Source: Alteromonas sp. BL110
GTDB lineage: Bacteria > Pseudomonadota > Gammaproteobacteria > Enterobacterales > Alteromonadaceae
Reading direction: 5' to 3'
Length of the DNA stretch: 64,000 bases
NCBI RefSeq assembly: GCF_003443615.1
Contig: NZ_CP031967.1
Span: 2,046,001 to 2,110,000, forward strand
A program made the translations under genes and the position numbers. Below are positions 16,670-25,374 of the stretch, one piece after another. The notes beneath the pieces were generated by a model. The model searched no databases. It was given only the letters and a program-made list of their open reading frames with translations, and was not told the origin of the DNA. Position 1 is the first letter of the stretch. Every line of letters begins with the position of its first letter.

Positions 16670-17674
16670 ATGAATGACATAGCAGTAAAGTGCAAAAACA
16701 TTTGGCCAGGGCTAGGTATCGCCACCATCACAGGTATGGCGGCATTATTTTTAAGTGAGCACTACAATGCCCCTGCTATGTTGTTCGCACTATTGCTAGG
16801 CATGGCGGTATCGTTTCTTTATCAAAACGATACGCCGTGTGCTTGTGGAATCGACTTTACTGCAAGTACTTTACTTCGCGCAGGTGTGGTTTTACTGGGC
16901 TTAAGAATAGCGTTAGGTGACCTGGCAGTGCTAGGTTGGCAAACGGCACTTATGCTTGCTGGCGCCATATTTACTACGATTGTATTGGGCGTGGGGCTGG
17001 CAAAAATGCTGGGACTTCAAAAACGCTTTGGTGCGCTTACCGGCGGTTCCGTCGCTATTTGCGGTGCCTCTGCCGCGCTAGCCATATCTACCATACTGCC
17101 AAAAGGTGAAAATCACGAACGTGATACGTTACTTACCGTTATAGGCGTAACGGCTATGTCTACTATCGCCATGGTGCTCTACCCCATAATAGCCGGGCAG
17201 TTAGGTATGACAGACACCGAAGCTGGAATCTTTCTAGGTGGCACAATTCACGATGTAGCCCAGGTGGTGGGTGCAGGTTACTCAGTGTCAGAAAGCGCGG
17301 GTGATATGGCGACTCTTACCAAATTGGTCCGCGTTGCTATGCTCATGCCGGTGGTACTGATTATGATGCTTGTCATCAAAAGATTCTATAAAACTAGTAC
17401 CCAAGCAGAGAGCGCAGAAGTACCTAAAATGCCTCTTTTCCTCATCGGTTTTATTGCATTGATGCTGCTCAATAGTTTTGTGGCGTTACCTGAATTTGTG
17501 ATTGAAGCAGGCACGCAGGTATCTCGTTTCTTCTTAGTTGTTTCCATTACTGCAATCGGCATGAAATCAAACTTAGGCAAGCTTGCCGAAGTCGGTATGC
17601 TACCGATTGCCATGATAGTCCTTGAGACCCTGTGGATTGCGCTGCTTATTCTCGGTTTTCTTTACACTATGTAA
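16670..17674 (+). CDS. YeiH/PSE family putative sulfate exporter
   Basis: Inner-membrane protein of 334 residues with about ten helices. The ATG at 16670, 4 bp after the dioxygenase stop, is taken as start; an upstream in-frame TTG would overlap the dioxygenase. Family hallmarks are present: LLRAGVVLLGLRIALGDL, GGSVAICGASAALAISTILP, FLGGTIHDVAQVVGAGYSVS and the C-terminal AIGMKSNLGKL. The family (PF03601) is called putative sulfate exporter because of its association with sulfonate degradation genes. Here it links the dioxygenase to the sulfite dehydrogenase. The direction and substrate of transport have not been shown for most members. Confidence 0.88.
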   Translation: MNDIAVKCKNIWPGLGIATITGMAALFLSEHYNAPAMLFALLLGMAVSFLYQNDTPCACGIDFTASTLLRAGVVLLGLRIALGDLAVLGWQTALMLAGAIFTTIVLGVGLAKMLGLQKRFGALTGGSVAICGASAALAISTILPKGENHERDTLLTVIGVTAMSTIAMVLYPIIAGQLGMTDTEAGIFLGGTIHDVAQVVGAGYSVSESAGDMATLTKLVRVAMLMPVVLIMMLVIKRFYKTSTQAESAEVPKMPLFLIGFIALMLLNSFVALPEFVIEAGTQVSRFFLVVSITAIGMKSNLGKLAEVGMLPIAMIVLETLWIALLILGFLYTM

Positions 17675-17741
17675 AGGCTGTTCATTATTCTAAAGCAGCA
17701 CGTTTTACACATAATTCTCTTGTACTGATAAGGTGGTTTAA

Positions 17742-19040
17742 GTGAAAAAACACGGTCTTCACGAACTCTATGCTAAAGACCCTGTAAAAGCCGACGAGCA
17801 AGTTTTTCAAAGAACCAGTGATTCACTGACTCGTCGAGGCTTTATCAAAGGTTTAAAGTCGCTTTCTTTGTTGCTGGGCGCCGAAGTGGTGTATGGGCAA
17901 TTTATGCCAGCGGGGCTCATTCCCGCAGCATTTGCACAAGCTGACACACCTTTTTCTATAGAAGGCAAAGATGGCTTAACCATACTCAATGACAGACCAA
18001 TAAATGCAGAAACCCCTGCACACTTGTTAGATGACACAGTGACACCCGCCTCGCGTTTTTTTGTGAGGAATAACGGTATTCCCCCGCAAAAGCCAGACGC
18101 GAATGTCTGGACTCTTACTATTGAAGGGGAGTCAGCAGAACAGTCGAAGACCTTTACTCTTGAAGAGCTAAAATCTCAATTTAAGCATTATACCTATCAG
18201 CTAACGTTAGAGTGCGGTGGAAATGGGCGCGCTGAGTTCTCTCCGGCGGCCACGGGCAATCAGTGGACCACGGGCGCGGTAGGCTGTCCACGCTGGACTG
18301 GGGTAAGGCTAAAAGACGTGCTAGAAGCAGTGGGTGTTAAAAAAGATGCGGTTTACATCGGCTATTATGGTGACGATCAGCATTTAAGCCGCACGCCGGG
18401 TAAGGCGGCTATTTCACGAGGCGTGCCGATTGAAAAAGCGATGGAAGATGAGTCGTTAATTGCATGGGCCATGAATGACGAGCCGTTGCCGTTGTTGAAC
18501 GGCTACCCGCTGCGACTAGTATTTGGTGGCTGGCCTGCATCAACGTCAGGTAAGTGGCTAAAGACATTAGTAATTCGAGACCGCGTGCACGACGGTGCGA
18601 AAATGCTAGGGAAAGCTTATCGAGTACCATGTAAACCCGTTGCGCCTGGCGCTAAAGTCGCCGACGAGGACATGTGCATTATAGAAGCCATGCCGGTTAA
18701 GTCGCTAATTACATTCCCTAAATCAGGCAGTGATCATCCTCTGACAAAAAAATTGGACGTGCGCGGTCATGCATGGAGTGGTGAGGGCGGAATAGCCAAG
18801 GTGTTTACCTCTATTGATTTTGGGCAGACCTGGCAGCTTACTAAGTTAAATGCGCCAGCAAACAGGCATGCATGGCAACAGTTTAGTGCACAGGTAAATT
18901 TCCCTCAAAAAGGCTATTACGAGGTATGGGCGAAAGCACAAGACGAACATGGAAAGTCACAGCCTATGGTGTTGCCTGGATGGAACCCAAAAGGCTATTT
19001 AAACAATGCCTGTCACCGTATTGCCGTGCGTGTTGTGTAA
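17742..19040 (+). CDS. Molybdopterin-dependent sulfite dehydrogenase (SorA/SoxC-like), Tat-exported
   Basis: Periplasmic sulfite-oxidising enzyme of 432 residues. A GTG start at 17742 has AAGGTGG upstream. The Tat signal has the twin arginines at 32-33 (TRRGFIKG) and ends near AAFAQ. The Moco domain follows with the molybdenum-ligating Cys158 in LECGGNGR, the SoxC-like AVGCPRWTGVRLKDVL and NGYPLRLVFGGWPASTSGKW. The C-terminal Mo-co dimerisation domain includes VRGHAWSGEGGIAKV and PGWNPKGYLNNACHRI. A c-type cytochrome gene comes next, as in SorAB systems. It would convert sulfite to sulfate in the periplasm. Sulfane dehydrogenase (SoxC) is less likely because no other sox gene is present. Confidence 0.88.
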   Translation: MKKHGLHELYAKDPVKADEQVFQRTSDSLTRRGFIKGLKSLSLLLGAEVVYGQFMPAGLIPAAFAQADTPFSIEGKDGLTILNDRPINAETPAHLLDDTVTPASRFFVRNNGIPPQKPDANVWTLTIEGESAEQSKTFTLEELKSQFKHYTYQLTLECGGNGRAEFSPAATGNQWTTGAVGCPRWTGVRLKDVLEAVGVKKDAVYIGYYGDDQHLSRTPGKAAISRGVPIEKAMEDESLIAWAMNDEPLPLLNGYPLRLVFGGWPASTSGKWLKTLVIRDRVHDGAKMLGKAYRVPCKPVAPGAKVADEDMCIIEAMPVKSLITFPKSGSDHPLTKKLDVRGHAWSGEGGIAKVFTSIDFGQTWQLTKLNAPANRHAWQQFSAQVNFPQKGYYEVWAKAQDEHGKSQPMVLPGWNPKGYLNNACHRIAVRVV

Positions 19041-19091
19041 GCTAAACCATGCCATATTTCATTCATTGCTTCGGAAAAAGAGACAGTTAAT

Positions 19092-19490
19092 ATGGGGCGT
19101 TTAACAGTTCGTCTTATTGTATTGATAGGTTGCCTTCATTTATCTCACCTAGCTGTTGGTGGCGAAAACGAAGCCTTAGTAAATCATGGAAGCGAATCAG
19201 CAAAGCATAGGCAACCCACGCTCGACGCCCAATCTGGGCTCGTTAAAGCAGACGGTTTTAATTTAGTGCTAGCCCATTGCAGCGCCTGTCACTCGCCATC
19301 CCTTATTACTCAAAATGCCATGAGCCGTGAAAGGTGGCTTGAGACTATCCGTTGGATGCAAGAAACCCAGAAGCTTTGGCCACTAGGCGATGCAGAGCCT
19401 TTGATTTTAGATTATCTGTCTGCGTGGTATGGCCCGAAGAAAAGTGCCCGTCGCGCGCCCCTAGCGCCCCACCTTCTACCTGCCCACTAA
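19092..19490 (+). CDS. Small periplasmic c-type cytochrome (SorB-like electron acceptor)
   Basis: 132-residue protein with a signal peptide (MGRLTVRLIVLIGCLHLSHLAVGG). A single haem c site is at Cys63-x-x-Cys66-His67 (HCSACHSP), followed by RERWLETIRWMQETQKLWPLGDAEPLILDYLSAWYG, the usual arrangement in SorB-type cytochromes that dock with SorA. It lies 51 bp after the sulfite dehydrogenase gene. It would take electrons from sulfite oxidation and pass them to the respiratory chain. The C-terminal tail is Pro/Ala/Arg-rich. Cytochrome status is firm; partnership rests on position. Confidence 0.85.
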   Translation: MGRLTVRLIVLIGCLHLSHLAVGGENEALVNHGSESAKHRQPTLDAQSGLVKADGFNLVLAHCSACHSPSLITQNAMSRERWLETIRWMQETQKLWPLGDAEPLILDYLSAWYGPKKSARRAPLAPHLLPAH

Positions 19491-19640
19491 AGACAGGGAT
19501 AATAGTTTCATAAATCCCGACAGTTTTAGAAATTTCTGCCGATAATCAAATAATAACGCTACTTCAGGCTAATGGTTAAGACCACGTAATCTCTGTTAGT
19601 CTGAACAAAATAATTCTATAAAAATCATTGGTAACTAAAC

Positions 19641-20723
19641 ATGTTTGTATCACGCGGTAAACTCGAAGAAAAAGAAGCGCAAGTTCAACTATTAGAAAAA
19701 CGGCTTCAAGAGACATTAGATAGAGTATCATCGCTCGAAGCTGAAAATGCAGAGTTGACCACGGCTTTAGAGACTGCCAAGCACGAAGAAGTTTCATCCG
19801 CCAATGCCACAGTAGTTAAATGCTTAGTAGATTCACTGTCACAGGTTGAAGGTGTTCGTGAGACGGTTTTACGTTCTTACGAACGTATCAATGCGGAAAG
19901 TCAGTCAATTGTTGATATAAATGATTTGTTTAGCCAATCGGCATCCACATTAAGCAAAATTGTAGCGGACATGAGTGGCCTAAACCTTCAGATGGGCAGT
20001 ATGAGCGAGCGCATCTCAGGCTTGTCGACAACGGCTGACAATATCAATAAATTCGTAACAACCATCACCAGTATTTCGGACCAAACTAACTTGCTAGCCC
20101 TAAATGCTGCGATTGAAGCGGCTCGTGCAGGTGATGCTGGGCGTGGCTTTAGTGTTGTAGCTGACGAGGTAAGAGCACTGGCTACAGAAACCAATAAATC
20201 TGCAACAGAAGTATCAGAGCTTGTAAATGGCATTATCCAATCCACATCGAAAGCGGTGTCCGGCGTTAATGAACTGCGTGGTAACAATGAAGAGTTAGAA
20301 ACGGGCATTAATCAGCTCAACAGCAGTTACGAAACTATGGTGCAACATTGTGACAGCATGAAGACCACCATTAGTGAAGGCGCAATGTCTACGTTCATCC
20401 AAACTGTAAAGTTAGATCACGTTGTGTGGAAGTCTGGCGTTTACGAAGTGCTTTGTGGCTTTAGTAATAAGACAGCTGCTGACTTTAGCGATCATGTTAG
20501 CTGTCGTTTAGGGCAATGGTTTAATGAAAACGCGAATAGCCCAATTGGGCAAACTACAGCCTTTAGAGAGATTGAAGCACCGCATGCAAAAGTGCATAGT
20601 AGTGGTGTTGCAGCAGTAAGAGCAAAACAAGCAGGCAATATTGCAGAAGCAGATGCAAAACTGATAGAAATGGAACAGGCGAGCGAGCGTGTAATGATGC
20701 TTCTTGATCGCTTAGCCGGATAA
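19641..20723 (+). CDS. Soluble methyl-accepting chemotaxis protein with C-terminal CZB zinc-binding domain
   Basis: Cytoplasmic chemoreceptor of 360 residues, with no membrane segment. Residues 1-60 form a coiled coil. The signalling hairpin spans ~120-230 with the conserved tip [36 protein letters not shown]. The chemoreceptor zinc-binding (CZB) domain runs from ~His260 ([12 protein letters not shown]) through CRLGQWF and ends with a His in PHAKVHSSG, matching the 3-His/1-Cys zinc site. CZB receptors sense zinc or hypochlorous acid in other bacteria. Cognate che genes are not in the window. It is followed by a kinase and a PAS receptor that may share its inputs. Confidence 0.9.
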   Translation: MFVSRGKLEEKEAQVQLLEKRLQETLDRVSSLEAENAELTTALETAKHEEVSSANATVVKCLVDSLSQVEGVRETVLRSYERINAESQSIVDINDLFSQSASTLSKIVADMSGLNLQMGSMSERISGLSTTADNINKFVTTITSISDQTNLLALNAAIEAARAGDAGRGFSVVADEVRALATETNKSATEVSELVNGIIQSTSKAVSGVNELRGNNEELETGINQLNSSYETMVQHCDSMKTTISEGAMSTFIQTVKLDHVVWKSGVYEVLCGFSNKTAADFSDHVSCRLGQWFNENANSPIGQTTAFREIEAPHAKVHSSGVAAVRAKQAGNIAEADAKLIEMEQASERVMMLLDRLAG

Positions 20724-20754
20724 CACTATCAAACGCTGAAGCACACATGAATAA

Positions 20755-20781
20755 GCGTGCTCTTATAACTGAAGAGCACGC
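20755..20781 (+). promoter_or_regulatory. Perfect 10-bp hairpin just upstream of the kinase ribosome-binding site
   Basis: GCGTGCTCTT (20755-20764), 7-nt loop, AAGAGCACGC (20772-20781). A T-run (CTTTTTTA) occurs only about 12 nt later, after the GGAGGG ribosome-binding site at 20787. It could act as a weak terminator or attenuator between the chemoreceptor and kinase genes, or it could stabilise the mRNA end. Its function is unknown. Confidence 0.5.
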
Positions 20782-20801
20782 ACAATGGAGGGCTTTTTTA
20801 G

Positions 20802-22307
20802 GTGAGTGAAACATCGTATACCACCGAAAATGAACGTATTCGTGCGCTTGAAGCCCGTGTAAATTCACTTGAACGCCAGCTTAAGCGGCAAAAAATTGCA
20901 CGCAAAAACGCTGAATCTTTCCTAGAGACTTATTCCCAGGATGCTTATCTTGCGAACCAGGCATTACGTAAAGCACTTAAAGATTCTAAGCAAAGGGAGC
21001 GAGAGCTTCTTTACCTTAACCGTACAGCCTCCCAACTTACCCACGCAACATCTGGTGAAAGTTATATATTTTCAGCGCTTGAATCTGCCGTAGAATTTAG
21101 CGGTGCCTTTTGCGGCAAAGCCTTTACTTTAAAAGACGGCGAACTAGTCATCGGTAACGACGACAGGGTGCTGGTTCAAGGTCAGGGCTGGATAACATCT
21201 CCACCGTTAGCGCAATTTATCCAACAAGAAACGCCATTAGATCTACGAGAAAGCTATTCCCATTGGTGTGTTAGCGCGGTATTACAGCCTGAAACAGAAA
21301 AAGAGTCTCGGCTACTTCACTTTATGCATGAAATGTCGAAGGGAGAATATACGTGGCTAGTATTGTTGACCAAAGACGATAACCTAGAAGAAGAAACGCT
21401 TTACGTTCTAGATACCACAAAGCACTACCTTAACATTACGTCTCGGTACCAAAACAAGAAAAGTGAACTGGATACCAGGCAGTTAGAGCTCAGTAACGTG
21501 AAAAAGGATCGGGATTTCCTTGAAGAAAGATTAGTCAGCGCTGATAAAATGGCCATGCTAGGTCAGCTAGCCGCAGGTATTGCCCATGAAATTAACAACC
21601 CTATTGGTTATGTGCGAAGTAATACTGTCGTTGCAAAAGATATCTTTAATGATTATCAGCGCGCGCTTGAGGAAATAGGTAGCCTGTGTAAGGAAGCCGG
21701 TGGTGAAGTTGAAGCGCATTTCATGGCGCTAGAAAAGCGTTTCTCGCTTAAAGACAGTGCAACTGAAATTGCGGAAATGTTTGATGAGTCTCATGAAGGT
21801 ATTGAGCGTATTATCGAAATCGTGAAAGCGTTAAGAAGCTTTTCTTATCCCGGCTCGGGCAAGCATTGTGAAATTAGTGCTATAGAAGCCATGAATACAG
21901 CGATTAAGCTCACCAATAATTTGCATCGTTATCGCAATACAGTGCGCTTTGAAGTACCAGAGGAAGACGCTTTCTTTAACGGTAACTCAGGGCAAATTCA
22001 GCAGGTGCTTGTAAACTTCTTAACCAATGCAATATATGCTACGCCTGAAGGGAAAGGCATAACGCTAAAAGTACAGAAGGAGGGGGACAGTGTATGTCTT
22101 GTCGTTGAAGATGAAGGTATGGGCATGTCAAAAGAAACGCTTAGTAAAGTGTTCACTCCGTTTTTTACTACCAAACCGCCAGGGGAGGGCACTGGGCTGG
22201 GTATGTCAATTTCTATGACCATTGTCGAGGAGCATAATGGCAGGATTGATATTGTCAGTGCCGAAGGCAGAGGAACAAAAGTGTCTGTCGTATTGCCATT
22301 GGCCTAA
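20802..22307 (+). CDS. Soluble sensor histidine kinase (NtrB-like catalytic core)
   Basis: 501-residue kinase without membrane helices. It starts at a GTG with GGAGGG 9 nt upstream. The N-terminus (1-75) is a strong coiled coil (ERIRALEARVNSLERQLKR). The middle (80-210) is GAF-like in size but not recognisable. A second coiled coil leads to the H-box GQLAAGIAHEINNPIGYV, then the N-box NFLTNAIYATPEG and G-boxes DEGMGMS and GEGTGLGMS of the ATPase domain. No response regulator gene is adjacent, so it is an orphan kinase. Its position between two chemoreceptors suggests a sensory cluster; the signal cannot be inferred. Confidence 0.88.
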   Translation: MSETSYTTENERIRALEARVNSLERQLKRQKIARKNAESFLETYSQDAYLANQALRKALKDSKQRERELLYLNRTASQLTHATSGESYIFSALESAVEFSGAFCGKAFTLKDGELVIGNDDRVLVQGQGWITSPPLAQFIQQETPLDLRESYSHWCVSAVLQPETEKESRLLHFMHEMSKGEYTWLVLLTKDDNLEEETLYVLDTTKHYLNITSRYQNKKSELDTRQLELSNVKKDRDFLEERLVSADKMAMLGQLAAGIAHEINNPIGYVRSNTVVAKDIFNDYQRALEEIGSLCKEAGGEVEAHFMALEKRFSLKDSATEIAEMFDESHEGIERIIEIVKALRSFSYPGSGKHCEISAIEAMNTAIKLTNNLHRYRNTVRFEVPEEDAFFNGNSGQIQQVLVNFLTNAIYATPEGKGITLKVQKEGDSVCLVVEDEGMGMSKETLSKVFTPFFTTKPPGEGTGLGMSISMTIVEEHNGRIDIVSAEGRGTKVSVVLPLA

Positions 22308-22461
22308 AGTATAAAGTGCTTTTCTAACTCACTGATAAAATATAAAATTTCTCTAATTTTTTGCTTAAGCTAGACAGCGGCTGTTTATGTTCTAGTCTTA
22401 TGAGAAAGCAAAGATTCTCTGCTTTAAGGACGAACGCTTTGCAAAATGGAGAAAGTATTCA

Positions 22462-24045
22462 ATGAGAAATAACCAGCCTGTTACCCAAACAGAGTATAAA
22501 TTCCCCCCTCACCACCGTCTTATTTCATCAACTGACAAACGTGGTGTTATTCAGCATTGTAATAGTGAGTTTGTGGAAGCGAGTGGTTTTACCCGCGAAG
22601 AATTAATAGGCAAAAACCATAACTTGATTCGTCACCCCGATATGCCAGCGCCCGTGTTTAAGGAGATGTGGCGTACTCTAGAGTCCGGACAAAGCTGGCT
22701 GGGACTTGTTAAAAACAGAAGAAAAAATGGCGATCATTACTGGGTTTCAGCATTCGTGACTCCCGTTTATGAGGGTAAGGCAATAGTAGGGTACGAATCT
22801 GTTCGTGTCCCTGCGTTGAATGTTGAAATTGCAAGAGCTACAAAGGTTTATGAAAGAATAAGAGAAGGCAAATCGCCGGTATCGCCAGCGTTTCGTTTTT
22901 TACAAATGCTTTCGCATTTAGCGCCATCTTTATTATTAAGTGCGCTAATGGTTTTGACTTTGGCGTTTACACACGGCGCTACGGCCGCAGGGATAGCGCT
23001 ACTCGGCGCCGTTATTTTGGTGGTGACTCAACAAACTAAAGCCAAAAAAGACTGGCACGGATTACTTGCGCTTAGCCCAGATAGCTATGCAAATGAAACG
23101 GTGGCGCAAACCTACTTTCCTGATCCCACTCATATAAGCCAGGCTAAACTCGCGCTTGGCTGTGAACTTGCCAGAAATCGCACGGCGTTAACCCGAATTA
23201 AAGATGCATCAGCGGGACTTGAGTCAATAGCCAACACAACGCATCAACAAGCAGAAAGTACCAGTGCCGCAGTTGTACAGCAAAACCAAGCTACACAGCA
23301 AATAGCGTCCGCAGTAACGCAAATGAGTCAGGCAATTCAAGAAGTTGCTGAGCGAGTAGAAAGTAACGCAAAGAGCGCAAGAACTGCGGCGTCTAACGTA
23401 GAAACAGGTAACCAAAAAGCAGAACAAGCTATGCAGGCAATTGTTGCTTTGCGTGAGGCGGTAGAGTCAATTTCTACCACGGTAACCGAGCTTGCTCAGT
23501 CAACCAGTGACATAGGTGAAGCCGCTAATATTATATCCACTATTGCTGAGCAAACTAACCTGCTAGCGCTTAACGCTGCTATAGAAGCGGCAAGAGCAGG
23601 CGAGCAGGGTAGAGGGTTTGCGGTTGTTGCCGATGAGGTGCGGACCTTAGCTTCGAAAACTCGCGAATCTACCGACAAAATTCACAATATTATTAACGAG
23701 TTGGCAGAGCGTTCTGACCGCGCTGTAAGGGTATCGACGGAAGGGCTAACTTCGGCAGAGCACGGTAGTGCAATAGTAGAAGAAACCCGAGGGGCATTAT
23801 TTGAAATTAATAACGCCGTAAAAGGTATTGCTGATGCTACTGTAGAGATGTCTTCTGCTGTGGAAGAGCAAAGCACAGTAGCGGAACATATTAACCAACA
23901 GTTAGTAGAAGTGGCTGATGGCGCTTCTGAAACACAGCGTTCCTCTGAGGCATCGCTAGCAGCGAGCCACGATTTACGTGCTACGGTAAATCAGGTTCAC
24001 GAGCTTATTTTGCGTTTCAGTACTGACAAGCAGGTGGGAGAGTAG
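22462..24045 (+). CDS. PAS-domain methyl-accepting chemotaxis protein (Aer-like)
   Basis: Membrane chemoreceptor of 527 residues. The N-terminal cytoplasmic PAS domain (~10-120: [42 protein letters not shown]...[17 protein letters not shown]) is typical of the Aer redox/energy sensors, in which FAD is bound. Two close hydrophobic segments at ~150-195 form a hairpin membrane anchor. The signalling domain (~255-527) includes the tip [36 protein letters not shown]. It probably mediates energy taxis. FAD binding is an inference from the family and was not checked residue by residue. Confidence 0.92.
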   Translation: MRNNQPVTQTEYKFPPHHRLISSTDKRGVIQHCNSEFVEASGFTREELIGKNHNLIRHPDMPAPVFKEMWRTLESGQSWLGLVKNRRKNGDHYWVSAFVTPVYEGKAIVGYESVRVPALNVEIARATKVYERIREGKSPVSPAFRFLQMLSHLAPSLLLSALMVLTLAFTHGATAAGIALLGAVILVVTQQTKAKKDWHGLLALSPDSYANETVAQTYFPDPTHISQAKLALGCELARNRTALTRIKDASAGLESIANTTHQQAESTSAAVVQQNQATQQIASAVTQMSQAIQEVAERVESNAKSARTAASNVETGNQKAEQAMQAIVALREAVESISTTVTELAQSTSDIGEAANIISTIAEQTNLLALNAAIEAARAGEQGRGFAVVADEVRTLASKTRESTDKIHNIINELAERSDRAVRVSTEGLTSAEHGSAIVEETRGALFEINNAVKGIADATVEMSSAVEEQSTVAEHINQQLVEVADGASETQRSSEASLAASHDLRATVNQVHELILRFSTDKQVGE

Positions 24046-24069
24046 TCCTCTCCCCCGTGTGGGCTTCAC

Positions 24070-25374
24070 CTAGTTCGTATTGAGTCCAGCATGCAGACCG
24101 CGTTTATAGGCGGCAACGGCTGGGAACAGAGAAACTAAGTAGGTGCACCCTAATATAAGTGAAATGATAATGACGCTGCTTTGCCCAAACAGCGGACTAC
24201 TCAAAAACAATCCATAGGTACTGCTTAACCAGGGTTTTAGTACGCTCATTAATCCGGCTACCAAGCCTAAGCTTAGTAAGGCGCTCAACATCGTAAGCAG
24301 CATAGCTTCAATCTGAATTAGTAGTAGTAGGGTAAAAGGCCCTGCGCCGATGGTGCGTAAAACAGCTATTTCTTGATAACGCTCACGCATAGTCGCAAGC
24401 AGCATGGTAGCAAGTCCAATTAGGGCGCATATAACGATAAGGCCAGATAGACCAAGCAATAGCGACTCTACATTTCCCATAATTTGCCAAAGCTCAGCGA
24501 GCGCCATGCCTGGTAGTATAGCCATAAGCGGCTCTTTTTTACTTTGGTTTATTTGATACTGCAGTTGGAGCGCTGTAACGCGATGCTTCAGCCCAAGCAT
24601 CACAACCGAGACTGACTCAGGAGCAAATGCATCGCTATTGTACGTCCCATGTTCATTGTCATGCTCTTCATGTTCATGCTCGTCTTCGATGGTTTTATCA
24701 CTCGATTTAAGGCCTAACATTGAGGTGGGCGAATGCTTAGGCCCTGTGTGGGCCTCTTCAAGCCCCTGTAAGGTGACATACACAGCCTTATCCACTGGGG
24801 TGCCGGTTTTATCTAAAATTCCGGAAATAGTAAAAGGATGATCGTCGTGATTATTGAATGAGACACTGCCTAAGCCGTGAGAAATAATAATTTCATCCCC
24901 TACTTTATACCCCAATGATTCGGCAATGTCTGCGCCAACAACCGTAGATAATGGCTGCTCAAATACCGAACCTGCCGCCATTTCAAGCGACTGCATATCG
25001 CCGTATTTAAAGTGCTCGAAAAAGCTATTGGTAGTACCTACCACCCTAAAGCCTCTGTGAGTATCACCTAAAGAGAGTGGAATGAGCCATGACACCTGTT
25101 TGTTAGATTTGAGCGACGCAACACTCTTGTATTCGATACCTTTGGTGGGAGTGCCTATATTAAACACTGACGACAGAAGCAAATTAAGCTGCCCACTTGG
25201 TGCGCCAACGATAAGGTCGACGCCTGAGACCGTGCGCGTAAAGCTAGTTTTCACTTGGCTGCGAATAATATCAACACATAACAGTAAACTAATGCTGATT
25301 GAGATGCTTAACAGCGTAAGTATCGCTGTTGTCTTCCTGCGCTTTAGACTTTCAATAGCAATGGTACTTAGCAT
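24070..25374 (-). CDS. FtsX/MacB-type ABC transporter permease with a His-rich periplasmic loop
   Basis: Inner-membrane permease of 434 residues. TM1 is at ~16-36 (TAILTLLSISISISLLLCVDII), followed by a large periplasmic domain (~40-275) and three helices near the C-terminus with the FtsX-type ATMRERYQEIAVLRTIGA coupling segment. Within the periplasmic domain there is an unusual acidic/His stretch, DEHEHEEHDNEHG, a plausible metal-binding loop. The start overlaps the upstream ATPase gene's stop (TAATG), showing translational coupling. An inverted repeat resembling a Zur site precedes the operon, so a role in zinc limitation is suggested. Lipoprotein or peptide export cannot be excluded. Confidence 0.88.
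   Translation of the reverse strand: MLSTIAIESLKRRKTTAILTLLSISISISLLLCVDIIRSQVKTSFTRTVSGVDLIVGAPSGQLNLLLSSVFNIGTPTKGIEYKSVASLKSNKQVSWLIPLSLGDTHRGFRVVGTTNSFFEHFKYGDMQSLEMAAGSVFEQPLSTVVGADIAESLGYKVGDEIIISHGLGSVSFNNHDDHPFTISGILDKTGTPVDKAVYVTLQGLEEAHTGPKHSPTSMLGLKSSDKTIEDEHEHEEHDNEHGTYNSDAFAPESVSVVMLGLKHRVTALQLQYQINQSKKEPLMAILPGMALAELWQIMGNVESLLLGLSGLIVICALIGLATMLLATMRERYQEIAVLRTIGAGPFTLLLLIQIEAMLLTMLSALLSLGLVAGLMSVLKPWLSSTYGLFLSSPLFGQSSVIIISLILGCTYLVSLFPAVAAYKRGLHAGLNTN

Noticed and set aside
17742..19490. Thiosulfate-oxidising Sox system (SoxCD)
   Set aside because: No soxXYZAB genes nearby; the Moco protein followed by a small monohaem cytochrome fits SorAB better.
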